Below are positions 14,001 to 25,304 of a stretch of 64,000 bases of DNA, in pieces. The DNA comes from Panopea generosa (Eukaryota > Mollusca > Bivalvia > Adapedonta > Hiatellidae): positions 63,031,078-63,095,077 of the forward strand of contig CM055895.1 in NCBI GenBank assembly GCA_029582155.1. Reading direction: 5' to 3'. Each line of letters opens with the position of its first letter. The first letter of the stretch is position 1. The position numbers and the translations under genes are program-made. The notes below the pieces were generated by a model, which had not been told where the DNA came from, ran no database searches, and saw only the letters and a list, made by a program, of their open reading frames with translations.

Positions 14001-16040
14001 AACAAACACCCACGGCGCCGAATATAAGCGTAAGCGTCTGCATTCCATTAAAACATGAATAAACTAATTTGATATTTATAGAATAAGCTGTTTCATTAGA
14101 AAATAATTAAGAAGATGACATTGAGTTTTCCCTTTCTTTCTTCAGATAGTATCGTCAACAAAACTGTTATTTTGAATGTATTGATATAGTAGCAGTCAAT
14201 GGTTTATTTTTATTGAATTTAATGTATACCGTCATCTTACCACATATTATCGTTTGACTAAGATGGCTAGACTTGGGAAATGCATCGTCGGAGTTTATAT
14301 TACTTTCTTTATTAAGTACATTGTACGCCACTTATTTCACAAAGTCTGTTTGTTCCTATCACTTTATGGAACGTTAGTACCCTATATAACCGTTCTGGCT
14401 TATTTTAAAAAACTTACCGCTACATTCTCCCTGACGGTGAACAGAATCCTTAGAAACAAATGTTTCAGCTGTCGTCTGTCAAAGTTTCTGCTGGCGTACT
14501 CGATGCACATGCTGAACAAGAACGCAACAGTAAGCGCGTACGTCTGGCACGTGTTTTGTTGCTGGATTATTGCACATATATACTTCACTAGCTCTTCCTC
14601 CTTATCTTTAGTGTAAGCAAACGACATTCTCTCCGCAATGGACGCATCCATTGACTCGTCCGTGTTCGATTTAGATTCGTCGTCTGCGTTTCTCAGATTA
14701 AGTCTCAAATCACAGTTATCACTCTCGCTGTCACTGTTTCTTGATAATTCTATTATTGGTTGCCATGGCAACGCAAGAGGTACGTCGAATCCTTTGCTGC
14801 AGTCCTTGAAAAGCAACGCATAATATATCCCAATGTTTAGAATATCACCGCTTTTGATCACTGTTTTACCGTGAATTTTATGACCATTTACACAGACGTT
14901 GTCAACCAACGGATTAAGTTCCAGAAAATAATTATTTCTTTCATCATTTGGATCACTTAGTCCATTGCTCTTTTTGAATCTGTACACTTTGAAATTACAA
15001 TGAACGGGGTCTATATCGGGTGCATAGAGATTAAATTTTGGTACATCATCTTTTGAATTTTGAAGTTTTGAACTTGGGTTTCCAAATGTAAACTGCTTCC
15101 ATTTTATCACATACATGGTTCTATCTTTTAAGACATCAAATCCACGAACATTTACGAAAAACGGATGTTTTGTGGGAATTGTAAAGTCTATTTCCTCTGA
15201 ACACGTCCTCCTAGTGTCGTTTGGTTGTTGTTTACATGCCGACGGGTCGTTATCCGGAAAATCGTTCGACAGAAGAGTAGAATCTGAACGCAGAACAGAG
15301 GAATAATCCATACTTAATCCATTCGAATGGCACGATAATTTAGAAGCATCAAACAACGGAATTGCGCCTGGACGCAGTTTCGACATTAGAATTTTTCGGG
15401 CATTTTTATTTATACCGGAAGTATCATCGTCATCTGTACTATCAGTCACGTGAGCCCGTTCATGCAATTCGTATCGTCTGCTATATTTGTCGATAGGTTT
15501 CCAAAACTTCTGTAACAACAGAGGTTTGTCACGATCTGAAAGAATTCTAGCGTATATCCTTTCCCATTTGCCTGAATGTTGGTCTTCTGAATTGTTTACA
15601 TCTGGTGTTGTTTGTTCAAATTCATATCTCCCAACCACATCACACAACACAAATTTCCTATATTCAACCGGTGGTAATCCAAATCGTTCCAGAGCTTGTT
15701 TCACGAGTTCTTGAGCGGTTGATCGACATGATGCGAGGACGCTTTTATACTGAACACCTGGCAAAATAGTTTCCCCAAACACCTTCAATACTCCAGGCGT
15801 ATATTGATCGGTGGACAATTCCGCGCTCTCTGCGTTGAAAACACTCAGTTTATTGGTAATGGTCTTTTTCTTCTCCCTGGTGAGTGTCGCGGATCTCTGG
15901 TGATCTGTTGTTTCTTCTGTGAAAGCTTCCATCGCCTGGTCAAACATTTCACTGACCGACGACTTGTGCTGCGTGTTATCGAAAGGAAAATCGTAGGGTG
16001 CTGAATGCCTTTTCCAATCATTTCGAGCTATTTTTTCCAT
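543..16040 (-). CDS. RADIL: RADIL/RASIP1-type Rap effector (RA-FHA-DIL), 3' part outside window
   Basis: Coding exons on the minus strand, 5' to 3': 16040-14418, 10832-10795, 4338-4062, 2916-2703, 2273-2101, 1349-1202 and 686-543. All have AG/GT borders and matching phases, giving 872 codons plus one base. Exon 1 encodes 541 residues. A Ras-association domain lies at about 80-190 (TPGVLKVFGE, YKSVLASC, FVLCDVVGRYE, DKPLLLQKFWKP) and an FHA domain at about 290-415 (YAPDIDPVHC, VCVNGHKIHGKT, LNIGIYYALLFKD). The DIL domain begins near 485 and continues through exons 3-7 (QYFNWQSGVRVRANL, GQLYHLLTNYHLG). This order is that of vertebrate RADIL and RASIP1, effectors of Rap1-GTP in cell adhesion and migration. 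A C-terminal PDZ domain, if present, would lie off the left edge. The start is the first ATG of a frame that aligns with RADIL near residue 75. An upstream 5'UTR exon was not identified. RADIL is preferred to RASIP1 by resemblance from memory only. Confidence 0.94.
781..869. mobile_element. Fold-back element (37-nt arms) in RADIL intron 6
   Basis: Arms 781-817 and 833-869 are reverse complements with a few mismatches (core CATTGGTGCAATAAGGTACC against its complement) around a 15-nt loop. It is most likely a small MITE; a transcribed hairpin is possible but unsupported. Confidence 0.7.
920..1040. repeat. Imperfect direct duplication of about 60 bp
   Basis: CATACTAGTTCATATGACAG (931 on) recurs as CATACTAGTTTATATGACAG (991 on), followed by similar ATATTAATGATGATAT-type sequence. 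Confidence 0.65.
1975..2049. repeat. (TTA)n and poly-T tract beside RADIL exon 5
   Basis: About 13 TTA/ATT units then about 24 T, ending 52 bp from the RADIL exon 5 end. On the RADIL strand it reads poly-A then (AAT)n, just inside intron 5. Confidence 0.95.
2920..7015. other. RADIL introns 3 and 2 (part): no further gene seen
   Basis: Apart from RADIL exon 4338-4062 this is AT-rich unique-looking sequence. Short frames (for example 5782-6069 plus) lack recognisable motifs or splice context. Confidence 0.5.
7020..9835. repeat. 2.8-kb minisatellite in four blocks, 43-45 bp units
   Basis: It lies in RADIL intron 2. Block 1 (7020-8100) has about 25 units of 43 bp (core GTGGTACTAGAGAATATACA, TTTGGTTATAATTCATT). 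Block 2 (8101-8575) has about 10 units of 45 bp (CAGGATGGTACTAAAGATAG). Block 3 (8580-9405) is a higher-order repeat of about 130 bp made of three diverged subunits (TACATGCATTTAT). Block 4 (9406-9830) has about 10 units of 43 bp (CTACAGGACTGTGCTAAAGA). All share the core TACTAAAGA, TATACATTTGTTTATTATT. Open frames inside it come from repetition. Confidence 0.95.
10452..10543 (+). mobile_element. SINE family A fragment (body only)
   Basis: Matches 11092-11180 almost base for base (GCCTCAGTGATAATTGATAT, TTTCTCACCGCTGATTCAAG). It lacks the tRNA head and the 3' end. Confidence 0.75.
10795..10832 (-). other. RADIL: 38-nt RADIL microexon (coding exon 2)
   Basis: Flanked on the minus strand by an acceptor ending in ATTACAG and a donor GTAAGT. 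It starts in phase 0, matching the end of exon 1 after Ala541. Its 38 nt leave two bases (TG) that join the first base (T) of the next exon to make Cys. It encodes ETAKSLSASKFT plus the split Cys, falling where vertebrate RADIL has a short linker (after the RETVWEK region) inside the early DIL domain. The phase fit on both sides is the main support. Transcript evidence was not available. Confidence 0.85.
11014..11293 (+). mobile_element. SINE family A, first unit of a head-to-tail pair
   Basis: tRNA-like head (GGTTAGCCCAGTCGGTAGCG, B box GAGTTCGAACCCC), the family body (CGCTGATTCAAGTG, TTATCAGTTACTTGCGGAGA) and the end motif ATGACGCTAAAA. Confidence 0.85.
11296..11602 (+). mobile_element. SINE family A, second unit of a head-to-tail pair
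   Basis: Same order of head, body and end motif as the unit just before it, with a (CAAT)n-type tail (AATCAATCAATCAAAC). It lies in RADIL intron 1, antisense to the gene. Confidence 0.85.
11901..12149 (+). mobile_element. SINE family B, complete copy
   Basis: tRNA-like head (TGGCCGAGTGG, then GGTTCGAATCCC), a central body (GTGAGAAAGTTTGCCAGTTA, CTTGCGGAAGG) and an A-rich tail. It lies in RADIL intron 1, antisense to the gene. Confidence 0.85.
12150..14400. other. RADIL intron 1 (part): nothing beyond one tRNA-like repeat
   Basis: AT-rich non-coding sequence. Only the tRNA-like repeat at 13064-13160 stands out. The frame at 13824-14048 (minus) has no recognised motif. Confidence 0.5.
13064..13160 (-). 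mobile_element. tRNA-like repeat head (SINE family D), copy 1
   Basis: The minus strand has GGTCCGGTGGTAAAGCATCG (A-box like) and GTTGGTTCGATC (B-box like). No body was recognised, and acceptor stem pairing is too poor for a functional tRNA. Confidence 0.45.
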
Positions 16041-16044
16041 TGTG

Positions 16045-17180
16045 TAAATTTTATTGAATAGAAAATAAATCTATAATTTCAAAGGCAATATTTATCCGCT
16101 GTATGTATCAATTACAACTTTACGTTTTGCTCTTTATGCACACATTAACACTTCACCAATACAAGAAAGGCTCCATTTAAACCTTAATGGCAGTATTACG
16201 CGATACGAGTATATATAAATACACGTAATTACAACTCCATTGTGAAAAATCATTTTCAAGTATTTCCCATTGAGTAATCGTCCAGTCTTCCACTTCCGAA
16301 CCGCCTGAAATAATTGAAAACAATATTCCTTTTTGTTATTTAATAATAAGTGCAAATTGAATAAAATAACTTAAATCACTTGAAATTAATCAATACAGTA
16401 GTCCATATTGATTATATTTTTATATGTCGTTATCATTTAAAACAAACGAGAACTGCAAAACGCATGTTTCTTAATAAAAAGAACATCACAACCATCCTAT
16501 GCAAAATCTTCTCTATATTTAAACTGGGGATTTAAGAAGGACTTGATTAGTCGATTTTCTCACAATACTTCATCTGATATTACTTTATTGCATCGATGGG
16601 CGATTGAAGATATTGTTGAGTCAATTTACATATTTGTGCAAATGTTTTAATGAGCCATAAACCGCTCTATTATCCCCAATTGATCAACTGCGCATGACGA
16701 ACAATTCGGATTCAGTCGTGATTTATCGTCTAGTTAAATACCGCTTCCCCGCCATTTCCACAATGGATATTGTATTATATGTAAGAATGTAAAGAGTTAT
16801 ATTCATAAGGATATTGATTTGATGTCATTCGATTTTATTTTTTCAAATGTTCCAATCTAACGCACACATGTACTGCATCAAGCCTCATTTGATTTATTAA
16901 CTTGCGTGTTTAATATTAAATTCAATATGATACCCAGTATGTGAGATGCAGTATGCGCCGATAAAATATTAAACCATTCCTCACAACTGGCTAAAGCACA
17001 ACACGAACAGATGACACAACATGCAAGTATAAAGTATAGCACAACATGGGATAATAAATGAAATTTAAAACTGAAATATGCACATATATATAATACACAT
17101 CCCGCCATAATAATACAGGCTTTATTTAACATGAGATTATCGCACAGTCAAATGAATAGCGCATATTCATCAATGAAACA
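16045..17180. other. Upstream of RADIL coding start: promoter/5'UTR region, not resolved
   Basis: No clear TATA box, CpG-rich stretch or 5' exon could be picked out. A minus-strand acceptor-like tract lies close to the ATG, so an upstream non-coding exon is possible. Confidence 0.35.
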
Positions 17181-17186
17181 AAATTT

Positions 17187-17487
17187 ATGTTGTTGTATGG
17201 TGTTTAGCGTCGCTTTCAAAATTTTTTCAGTTATATCGCGACGGTGTCAACTTGAGGCAGTATTCTAAGCACTGCCACACTGAACTATCATGCTGCAGAC
17301 ATGCTGCATACAGCATCCACTCACATTATACTGACACCGGCCGACCAGATCTAGAACTATCCTGTAAATGCTGAGCGACAACCGAGGAAACTTTAAGTAC
17401 CCTTCTTTAGTATGACCCGGCCGGGGAGCAAACATACTACCTTCCACATTTGAGGCGGACGCCCTAACATTTGACCACCGCTGTGGC
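17187..17487 (-). mobile_element. SINE-like family C, copy 1
   Basis: About 70-75% alike to 23397-23713 over its length. Shared blocks on the plus strand include TGTTTAGCGTCGCTTTCAA, TCAGTTATATCGCGA and TAGAACTATCCT. The minus strand starts with a tRNA-like head (GCCACAGCGGTGGTCAAATG). The family has no open frame. Confidence 0.7.
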
Positions 17488-17525
17488 AAATAAAACAAAT
17501 TACTTATACTTGACAAGTCTATGAT

Positions 17526-18695
17526 GAAATTGTGATTGATGCCACAAACTTACTTTCTGTACAAGATGATTGGTGTCACAAAACCTATGCCGGGTGTACC
17601 AGATGATTGGTGCCACAAACCAATACCGGATGTACCAGATGATTGGTGTCACAAACCAATACTGGCTGTGCCAAATAATTGATGTCATAAACCAACACCA
17701 GGTTTACCATATGATTGGTGTCACAAATTAATACCGGCTGTACAAGATGATTGGTGCCACAAACCAATACCAGGTTTATCAGATGATTGGTGTCACAAAC
17801 CTACTGGCTGTACCAAAAAATGATTGGTGTCACAAAACCTATGCCGGGAGTACCAGATGATTGGTGCCACAAACCAATACCGGATGTACCAGATGTTTAG
17901 TGTCACAAACCAATACTGGCTGTGCCAAATAATTGATGTCACAAACCACTACCTTGTTTACCAGATGATTGGTGTCACAAACCAATACCGGCTGTACCGG
18001 ATGATTGGTGCCACAAAAACGAAACTGGCTGTACCAAATGATTGGTGCCACAAACCTATCGGCTGTTCCAGATGATTGGTTTCACAACACCTATACCGGG
18101 TGTACCAGATGATTGGTGTCACAACACCTATACCGGGTGTACCAGATGATTGGTTTCACTAAAACAATACCGACTGTAACAGGTGATTGGTGTCACTAAA
18201 ACAATACCGGCTGTACCAGGTGATTGATGCCACAAACCAATACCAGGTTTATCAGATGATTGGTGTCACAAACCTACTGGCTGTACCAAATGATTGGTGT
18301 CGCAAAACCTATGCCGGGAGTACCAGATGATTGGTGCCACAAACCAATACCGGATGTACCAGATGTTTGGTGTCACAAACCAATACTGGCTGTGCCAAAT
18401 AATTGATGTCACAAACCACTACCTTGTTTACCAGATGATTGGTGTCACAAACCAATACCGGCTGTACCGGAAGATTGGTGCCATAAAAACAAAACTGGCT
18501 GTACCAAATGATTGGTGCCACAAACCTATCGGCTGTACCAGATGATTGGTTTCACAACACCTATACCGGGTGTACCAGATGATTGATGCCACAAACCAAT
18601 ACCGGCTGTACCAGATGAATGGTGCCACAAACCAATACCGGCTGTAACAGATGATTGGTGTTATAAAAACAATACCGACTGTACCAGTATTTGTG
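17526..18695. repeat. 36-bp minisatellite with a 470-bp internal duplication
   Basis: About 32 units of 36 bp (core GATTGGTGTCACAAACCAAT, ACCGGCTGTACCA). The stretch 17824-18075 recurs almost unchanged at 18294-18545, an offset of 470 bp, so part of the array was duplicated as a block. Since 36 is a multiple of 3, long frames appear on both strands; none looks like a protein gene. Confidence 0.93.
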
Positions 18696-18699
18696 TTGA

Positions 18700-21318
18700 G
18701 ATTGTACAAAATCAGACAACTTGAAAAAGAAACAACTTATTTTCTCCAATTTGATCTTTGGAGTCAAAAATAATATAATATATATGCATGGAACGTTGGT
18801 AATTCGCTTTAGTGGATACGTCTTTATGATAACGGCGACATCAAAGACTAAAACATGAATCACCGGTTTTTCATCTGAAAGCACATAGTCGGAATGTGTT
18901 TAACGGTTGTATTTTGTTTCTAAGTTACATCATAACTGTATGTTAATTTTATTCATTTTTTACGTTTATTACCCGACGTGCAGGTGTTTATTTCAGCGTG
19001 ACAAACGAGAACTAATGAATGTGCCGGTGGTCCTGGTTCCCAGCATGCTGTGTAAGTTAATACGCCGACTGAGAATGTATTAAGACCTCTTTTTGCACTT
19101 GTTGCATTCTTCAACAGATAGAATCTTTGTAACTTGACAGGTTACTCATTACCACATATGTATTCTATAATCATGTTTTTCCGACAAAGTAAAGCGTTGC
19201 GAAATAAGTTTTCATTCAAATAACTTGGATTTCTTCCTTCTACTTATCAGGATATGTCGCTTATATACATTTATACACAGAAACATTTTAGTAAACATGA
19301 TAAATAGAACATTAGATTTGTGACTTTCTTTACAAAAAACACATTATGTTCGGCATAAAAACGTAACAATGGCTCGACAAAGTGTCGCTGTCTCGTGTTT
19401 TCTCAGCCTCGCCTATTAAACTTAGTAGATAATGGCCGATTTTGGCGTGTTCAAATACATTAAAACAAGGACGTATAAGGACGTCTCCTTTGCAGCACCG
19501 AATTCTTCGGTGCCACGCCGACGGGAAATGTAGTGTATAGGAAGCCGATTGCCGACGTACTTTGGTACCCAAGTCCTCCTGATCGTGTCCTTGCCCACAG
19601 TGGGTGTCAGGCTCGTTCTGATCCATCATGTTATGAATACTCTTACAATATGACATCATATTAGGCGTATCGTATGTTCATTCTTCACTTGTAACTCATT
19701 GTATATTGTTAATTTATATGTAATTATTTACTGCAATTTTTATATATGTTATTATATGCTCTCCAATTATGGAGGAAATAAAGATTCTATCTATATATCA
19801 TACATTGTGGGCATCTAAAAATACCCCAAAATTGGAAACACCGCTGTTGTGTGATTTCAATTATCTCCTTTTATAACCATGAACACTTATATATATAGAG
19901 ATATATATAGATACTTATATAAATTCTTAATGTGACGAACTGCTCTCTATAGTACTATGGTATATATAACTATTCACAGAAACCTGGATATGAAACACAG
20001 TTTTCTAGGATGCGTGCTATTTCTCCCGGCCATTTCATCAATAAGCAAATCGACAAAAAGAATATACTGTAGTTGATGAATTTACAAACGGACATAACTT
20101 AAAGCCCATGTTATTTGTACCTTAAGAATAACAAACATAACGATAAAATATAAACATCAATACAAAGTGCTAAATATATTAGTTGAAAACAATAAGCAAT
20201 CAACCATGTGTCTGCCATAGGTCGGGGGTGAAGTCCAAGTAAAGATATTAAAATATAAAATACATACGCGATTCATCAGTCCTTTATGAGAATATATAAA
20301 ACATCCTAGCTAAAATGTCCGGTTTGTGTACAATTAATCGCATCCGTATTTAAATCTCACAATTCAACACCCATTAAGAGTGAAATTACAGCTTACCTTA
20401 AATAAACCACATATTTTCACATAATATCCAAAAAACAATATCCCACGAAACTTACCGCCGAAACGATATCGCAAAATCGAATGAGAGAAATCTGACCGTG
20501 TAGTTTCAAAAGTGACTAGTCAAATTTTAAGATAACTTTGTAAATAACACAAACACCCCGTATCAGTTATCATCGTTTTGTCTTCAGTGTCGTCTGTAAT
20601 AAATAGTCTGTTTTCGTGTCTTTGTTTGTGGGTATAGCGTTAGGATAATCCGTTCATCTAGCTCGCATAGAGAATGCGGGACTGGCTGTAAACAATCACA
20701 AATACGAAGCAGAGCCTTTTGTTTTTTCGATAAGTAAAATGTATTATTTTCGTGCTATTCAAGTTTGCCTCCTCAACCGAAGAGATAAAATATTTTGTTT
20801 GTTTAAGGTTGACGAAATATACATTGGAACATTACAATTGCTTTAAAGTATCATATTATTTACTTACGTGTGCAGTAATTTAGAAAAGTGGACCATCTAC
20901 AAAGAAAGCGATTAACTTCATTGTCTTAAAGAATGGTTGCCTTGTACTGCGGTATGCCAAATCCTCAAGTTGACTTGATCTATCTATCTTCTTCTACTAT
21001 CCAGTCCCTTCCGGGAACCTTGATAGGGCGAGTGACCTTTGACAAATGCGTCAGCAAGAGTGATAAGAAAGTGAAAGTTTGCCAAGATGCTCATAATATG
21101 GTAGCTCATTTTGTGCAATACGTCTGAAGTGGTGAAAGAACAATAAAACAATGTGACTTATATTATCGGGTCAAAAGACGATACATTATGCAAGACAGGA
21201 CGACACATCGCCCTTTGTTTGTCGTTCTGTCTCCCCAACGGGCCGAAAGAAATTCTTCATACATTTTGACATTTCAGTGCAAGACACCACGATTAATTTC
21301 ACCTTCCAAGTGTCGGAG
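18700..21318. other. Intergenic: LINE 3' copy, otherwise nothing recognised
   Basis: Besides 19626-19800, I see no gene. The GC-richer block 19365-19625 carries a 109-codon minus frame that runs into the LINE copy and matches nothing I know. The 64-codon plus frame at 20933-21127 is likewise unrecognised. Confidence 0.45.
19626..19800 (+). mobile_element. 5'-truncated copy of the 28-33 kb LINE (3' end only)
   Basis: About 170 bp match 33363-33535 with only a few differences (TATATTGTTAA against TATGTTGTTCA), including the terminal hairpin, AAATAAAGATTCTATCTAT and the tail. Severe 5' truncation is typical of LINE copies. The near identity points to recent activity of the family. Confidence 0.9.
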
Positions 21319-21319
21319 A

Positions 21320-21321
21320 GT

Positions 21322-21367
<46 letters not shown>

Positions 21368-21392
21368 AGAGAGGGGGAGGGGGGGGGGGGTA
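21320..21392. repeat. (GA)n followed by a G-rich run
   Basis: About 19 GA units, then AAAAAAGAGAGGG and a 12-G run that could form a G-quadruplex on the plus strand. Confidence 0.95.
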
Positions 21393-22039
21393 AATATTAA
21401 GCTATACACATAATAGTTTACATGTGTAGAAAATAATGTACTGTTGTAAAATTAATGCTGGACGAGCATACTGACCAGTGAAGTACATGTACATTTACTT
21501 CTTGTACAAATAGGAACAGAGAGATAAAATGTAATACCTTTTATTCAACAATGAAGTCCAAACACACGATCACAAAATGTTAGTATGTACCAAATATCCC
21601 AAATTGTGTCTTCCAAATGCACACAATAAAGCGTACTGTATTGTTAAAACTGATGGTCACTGTACGGTGAGCACATAACACAATGGCCACAATGACCAGC
21701 ACAACTCTCGTTATAATCCGATCGTACTTTCACCTAAATATAATTAGGCGACACAATGTACTTATTATCGATATGGTAATCACAGATTCGATTGGAAGCG
21801 TATAATTTTGTATAAAATTGATTTAATAATCTTAATAAAATACCTGGCACACTTTGCCTTTCTTTGCTTTGATGTCGGAATCGTTTTTCTGGCTGTTATT
21901 GTATGTACGTGTACAATATTTAAATAACTCCAGTACTACCAAGTATCACTGTAGAAGTAGCATGTTCATGTCCATTGTAAAGTACTAAACACCAGAGAGC
22001 ACAACTATTGTTGGAAATGCAGAAAACCCTGACTGAATA

Positions 22040-22925
22040 CATAGTTCCTGGTTAATATCAAGGAACGGAAGCAATAGTTCTTGACTATAAGTACTGAAGA
22101 ACGCAACACAGTCTTTGAATATGTACTGAAAAACGAAACGAAAGTATTTTACGAGGTACTAAAAAATGGAACCCATGTCCACTGACTAGTATAGAAAGCA
22201 CAACATTTTGGTACTTAAGTACAAAATACACAGTTTTGGTACCGAAGTACGAAACACACAGTTTTGGTACCGAAGACGAAACATACGGTTTTGACTACGT
22301 ACCACAGGACGGAACACACAGTCCTTGATTATGTATTGAAGAACAGAACAAATAGTCCTTGACTGGGTACTGAATCATTAAACACACAGTTTTGTTATTG
22401 AAGCACGAAACACACAGTTTCTACTAGGTTCCACAGTTTGAAGCACACAGTTTTGACTAGGTAGCACAGTATGAAGCACAGAGCTTTGACCAGGTTCCAC
22501 GGAACGGAGCACGTAGTCCTTGATTAGGTATTGAAGGAACAAATATTCCTTGACTGAGTACTGAAGAACGAAACACACAGTTTTGGTACTGAGGTACGAA
22601 ACAACAGCTTTGGTACCGAAGTGTGAAACACACAGTTTTGGTACTGAGGTACGAAAATAACGGTTTTGACTAGGTACCACAGAACGGAACACCCAGTCCT
22701 TGATTATGTATTGAAGAATAGAACAAAATTTGATATTCCTTGATTCGGTACTGAAGAACGAAACACAGCTTTGATTAAAAAACTGAAGGTAAGAATAACC
22801 AGTAAAGACTCGTAAAGAAAAGCGCAACATACTAACCAAGAATGGGTACCAAGGAACAGAAAGGCAAATAGTCACTTAATACTGTAGGTTGGAACACATA
22901 TCCCTTAGGTAGGTACCGAGGAACA
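22040..22925. repeat. Degenerate minisatellite, about 30-45 bp units
   Basis: Repeats of GTACTGAAGAACGAAACACA followed by CAGTTTTGGTACCGAAG, with insertions such as GACTAGGTACCACAG. Divergence and unit length vary, indicating an old array. The 165-codon minus frame across it is a by-product. Confidence 0.85.
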
Positions 22926-23396
22926 TAACTAATACTATCTCAGTAAAGAACATAATGCACTCGTTTGACACTGAACGGGACACAGCCTACGACTAGAAGC
23001 AGATACCAGAGAGCATCTTTTGCTGTGTATGTATGGACCATCAGAACACACTATTCAATGAACGTGCCATGCTCGTAATGAGTAGCATATCAAATTCGTG
23101 ACAAGTTCATTAAAAGGAATTAATAAGCTATTATGACTAAAACTGCAATCTGAAAATGAAATGTTCATTGTCTTTGAACTCTACCGAATAAAGCATAGCA
23201 CGATTCCTGTTATATACCGGATTAAGGAAATATTACACTTTCAGTACTGAAGCTTTGGTACGGTGAACAGAATCCATATAACAATGTCTCTAGCAACGAC
23301 GGACCATACATCCTATTAGTTGTACTAAAAAGACAATCAATGACACGTACAGACGAAACACACAGTCCAGACTAGTACTGAACATAAACTGAATTG

Positions 23397-23713
23397 TGTT
23401 GTATGGTGTTCTATGATGTTTAGCGTCGCTTTCAACAACTTTTCAGTTATATCGCGATGTTGTGTACTTGAAACAGTGTTATAAACGCTGCCACACTGGA
23501 GTATCATGCCGCACATATGGTATGATACCCCGCCCAGTCACAGTATACTGACACCCAGCAAACCAGTTCTAGAACTATCCTCTAAATGCTGAGCACCAAG
23601 CGAGGAAGCTTCTAATATAATTTTCAAGTATTTGGTATGACCTAGCCGAGGTTCAAACACACGATCTTCCGCATGCGATACAGACATTCTACCCATAGAC
23701 CAACGCTGTGGTC
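23397..23713 (-). mobile_element. SINE-like family C, copy 2
   Basis: Second copy of the repeat at 17187-17487 in the same orientation, with the same block order and a head near 23640-23713. Confidence 0.7.
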
Positions 23714-24752
23714 ACTTCTTGATTCAAATATAAAATACACTTAAAATGCGGAAATGAAAAGAACACTGCAGTCCCTACAATTTCCCAGATCAATCGCGGT
23801 TACATCAATGATTGAGTGGGATTACTGCCATAAAACTGTCATAGTTCAGTATCAGGCATCTGGACATTTTATGTGTTAAAATCTAAAACGGCAAGTATTA
23901 GGCTTATGTAAACGATAGCCAATTATAGCATGAAAGACGCCCCTAATTACACAAATCACGCACAATGGTGATAATACTATTATTAGACATCCGAAACTCA
24001 ACCTATCCGTCTGAATCCAATGGACAGGGGACCCCATTACGTCTACTTGTAGAAGTCAGATACAGCATGGTGACCACAGCGTCCAAGACAATAGTAAGTC
24101 AATCAACACCCGGCGATGAGTAAAGATACATACTTACAAATTCATCCAGGATGCCAAATAAATAATTTCACTGTACAATTAATAACTGAATAAACTATAG
24201 GCGAACATCATATATCACTTTCCAAACATTTGGTACGTAACTTACTGAGAGAGTAGTGTCAAGTATTACCTTGATGTTCAACATATTACGTACACATTAT
24301 ACCAGTATCCCACTCCATTTGCAGTCGGATATAGATATAAATAATCTCTACGATTATTAATTCAATAGACTGCGACCATCTCTTAACATCAATATGATAA
24401 CAATACTCGACTTAGTCATTTACAATATAAGCCAGGATAACATAACCATTAAGCCATAATTCCTCGTGGGAGGTTCTTGTGCAGCGAAAGTGGTCATATA
24501 AACTTGTGTTAATCAATTGATGAAGAGATAAATCTAATCTGTTAAACATTCCGTCAGATCGGTTCTTGTGATACGACAATATACATTAGTTATTAGTGGC
24601 AGGTTTATTCTACAGTAATTACGACACGATTTCAGGAAACATTTTTTTCTTTAACCCGTTTTGCAGAGATAACTCGACTGATTTCAACTGAATTTAGAGT
24701 ACTAGTATATGCACTCTAAACAATAAACTCATTGTCTGTAATCGTTACAAAC

Positions 24753-25302
24753 TAAATATGACTCATAACTGGGTGGGTCATCTTCCAAAACCAAGTATGA
24801 CCCAAATCTGGATGGGTACATCTTCCAAAACTAAGTATGACCGAAATCTGGATGGGTACATATTCCAAAACCAAGTTTGACCCATATCTGGGTAGGTACA
24901 TCTTCCCAACCAAGTATGATCCAAATATTGATGGGAGCATATTCCAAAACCACGTATGACCCGTATCTGGACGGGTACATCTTCCCAACCAAGTATGACC
25001 AAAATCTGGATGGGTACGTACATCTTCCAAAACCAAGTATGACCCAGATCTGGATGGGAATATCTTCCAAAACCATGTATGACCCAAATTTTGATGGGAA
25101 TATCTTCCAAAACCAAATATGACCCAAATCTGGATGAGTACATCTTCCAAAACCAAGCATGACCCAGATCTTGACGGGAACATCTTTCATAACCAAGTGT
25201 GATCCAAGTCTGGATGGGAACATCTTCCAAAACCAAGTATGATACAAATTTGTTTGGATACATCTTCCAAAACCAAGTATGGCCCAGATCTGGATGGGTA
25301 AA
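24753..25302. repeat. 40-bp minisatellite, about 13 units
   Basis: Unit core CATCTTCCAAAACCAAGTAT, GACCCAAATCTGGATGGGTA. Copies are 80-95% alike. All three minus frames stay open across it (143, 161 and 183 codons). Confidence 0.93.
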
Positions 25303-25304
25303 TG

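Noticed and set aside
14254-14616. 120-codon plus-strand frame
   Set aside because: Mostly antisense to RADIL exon 1 and its donor; no motif.
16134-16355. Upstream coding exon of RADIL
   Set aside because: The frame shows no resemblance to the RADIL N-terminus and no clear donor in phase with 16040.
22378-22875. 165-codon minus frame
   Set aside because: Lies entirely within a degenerate minisatellite; composition follows the repeat.
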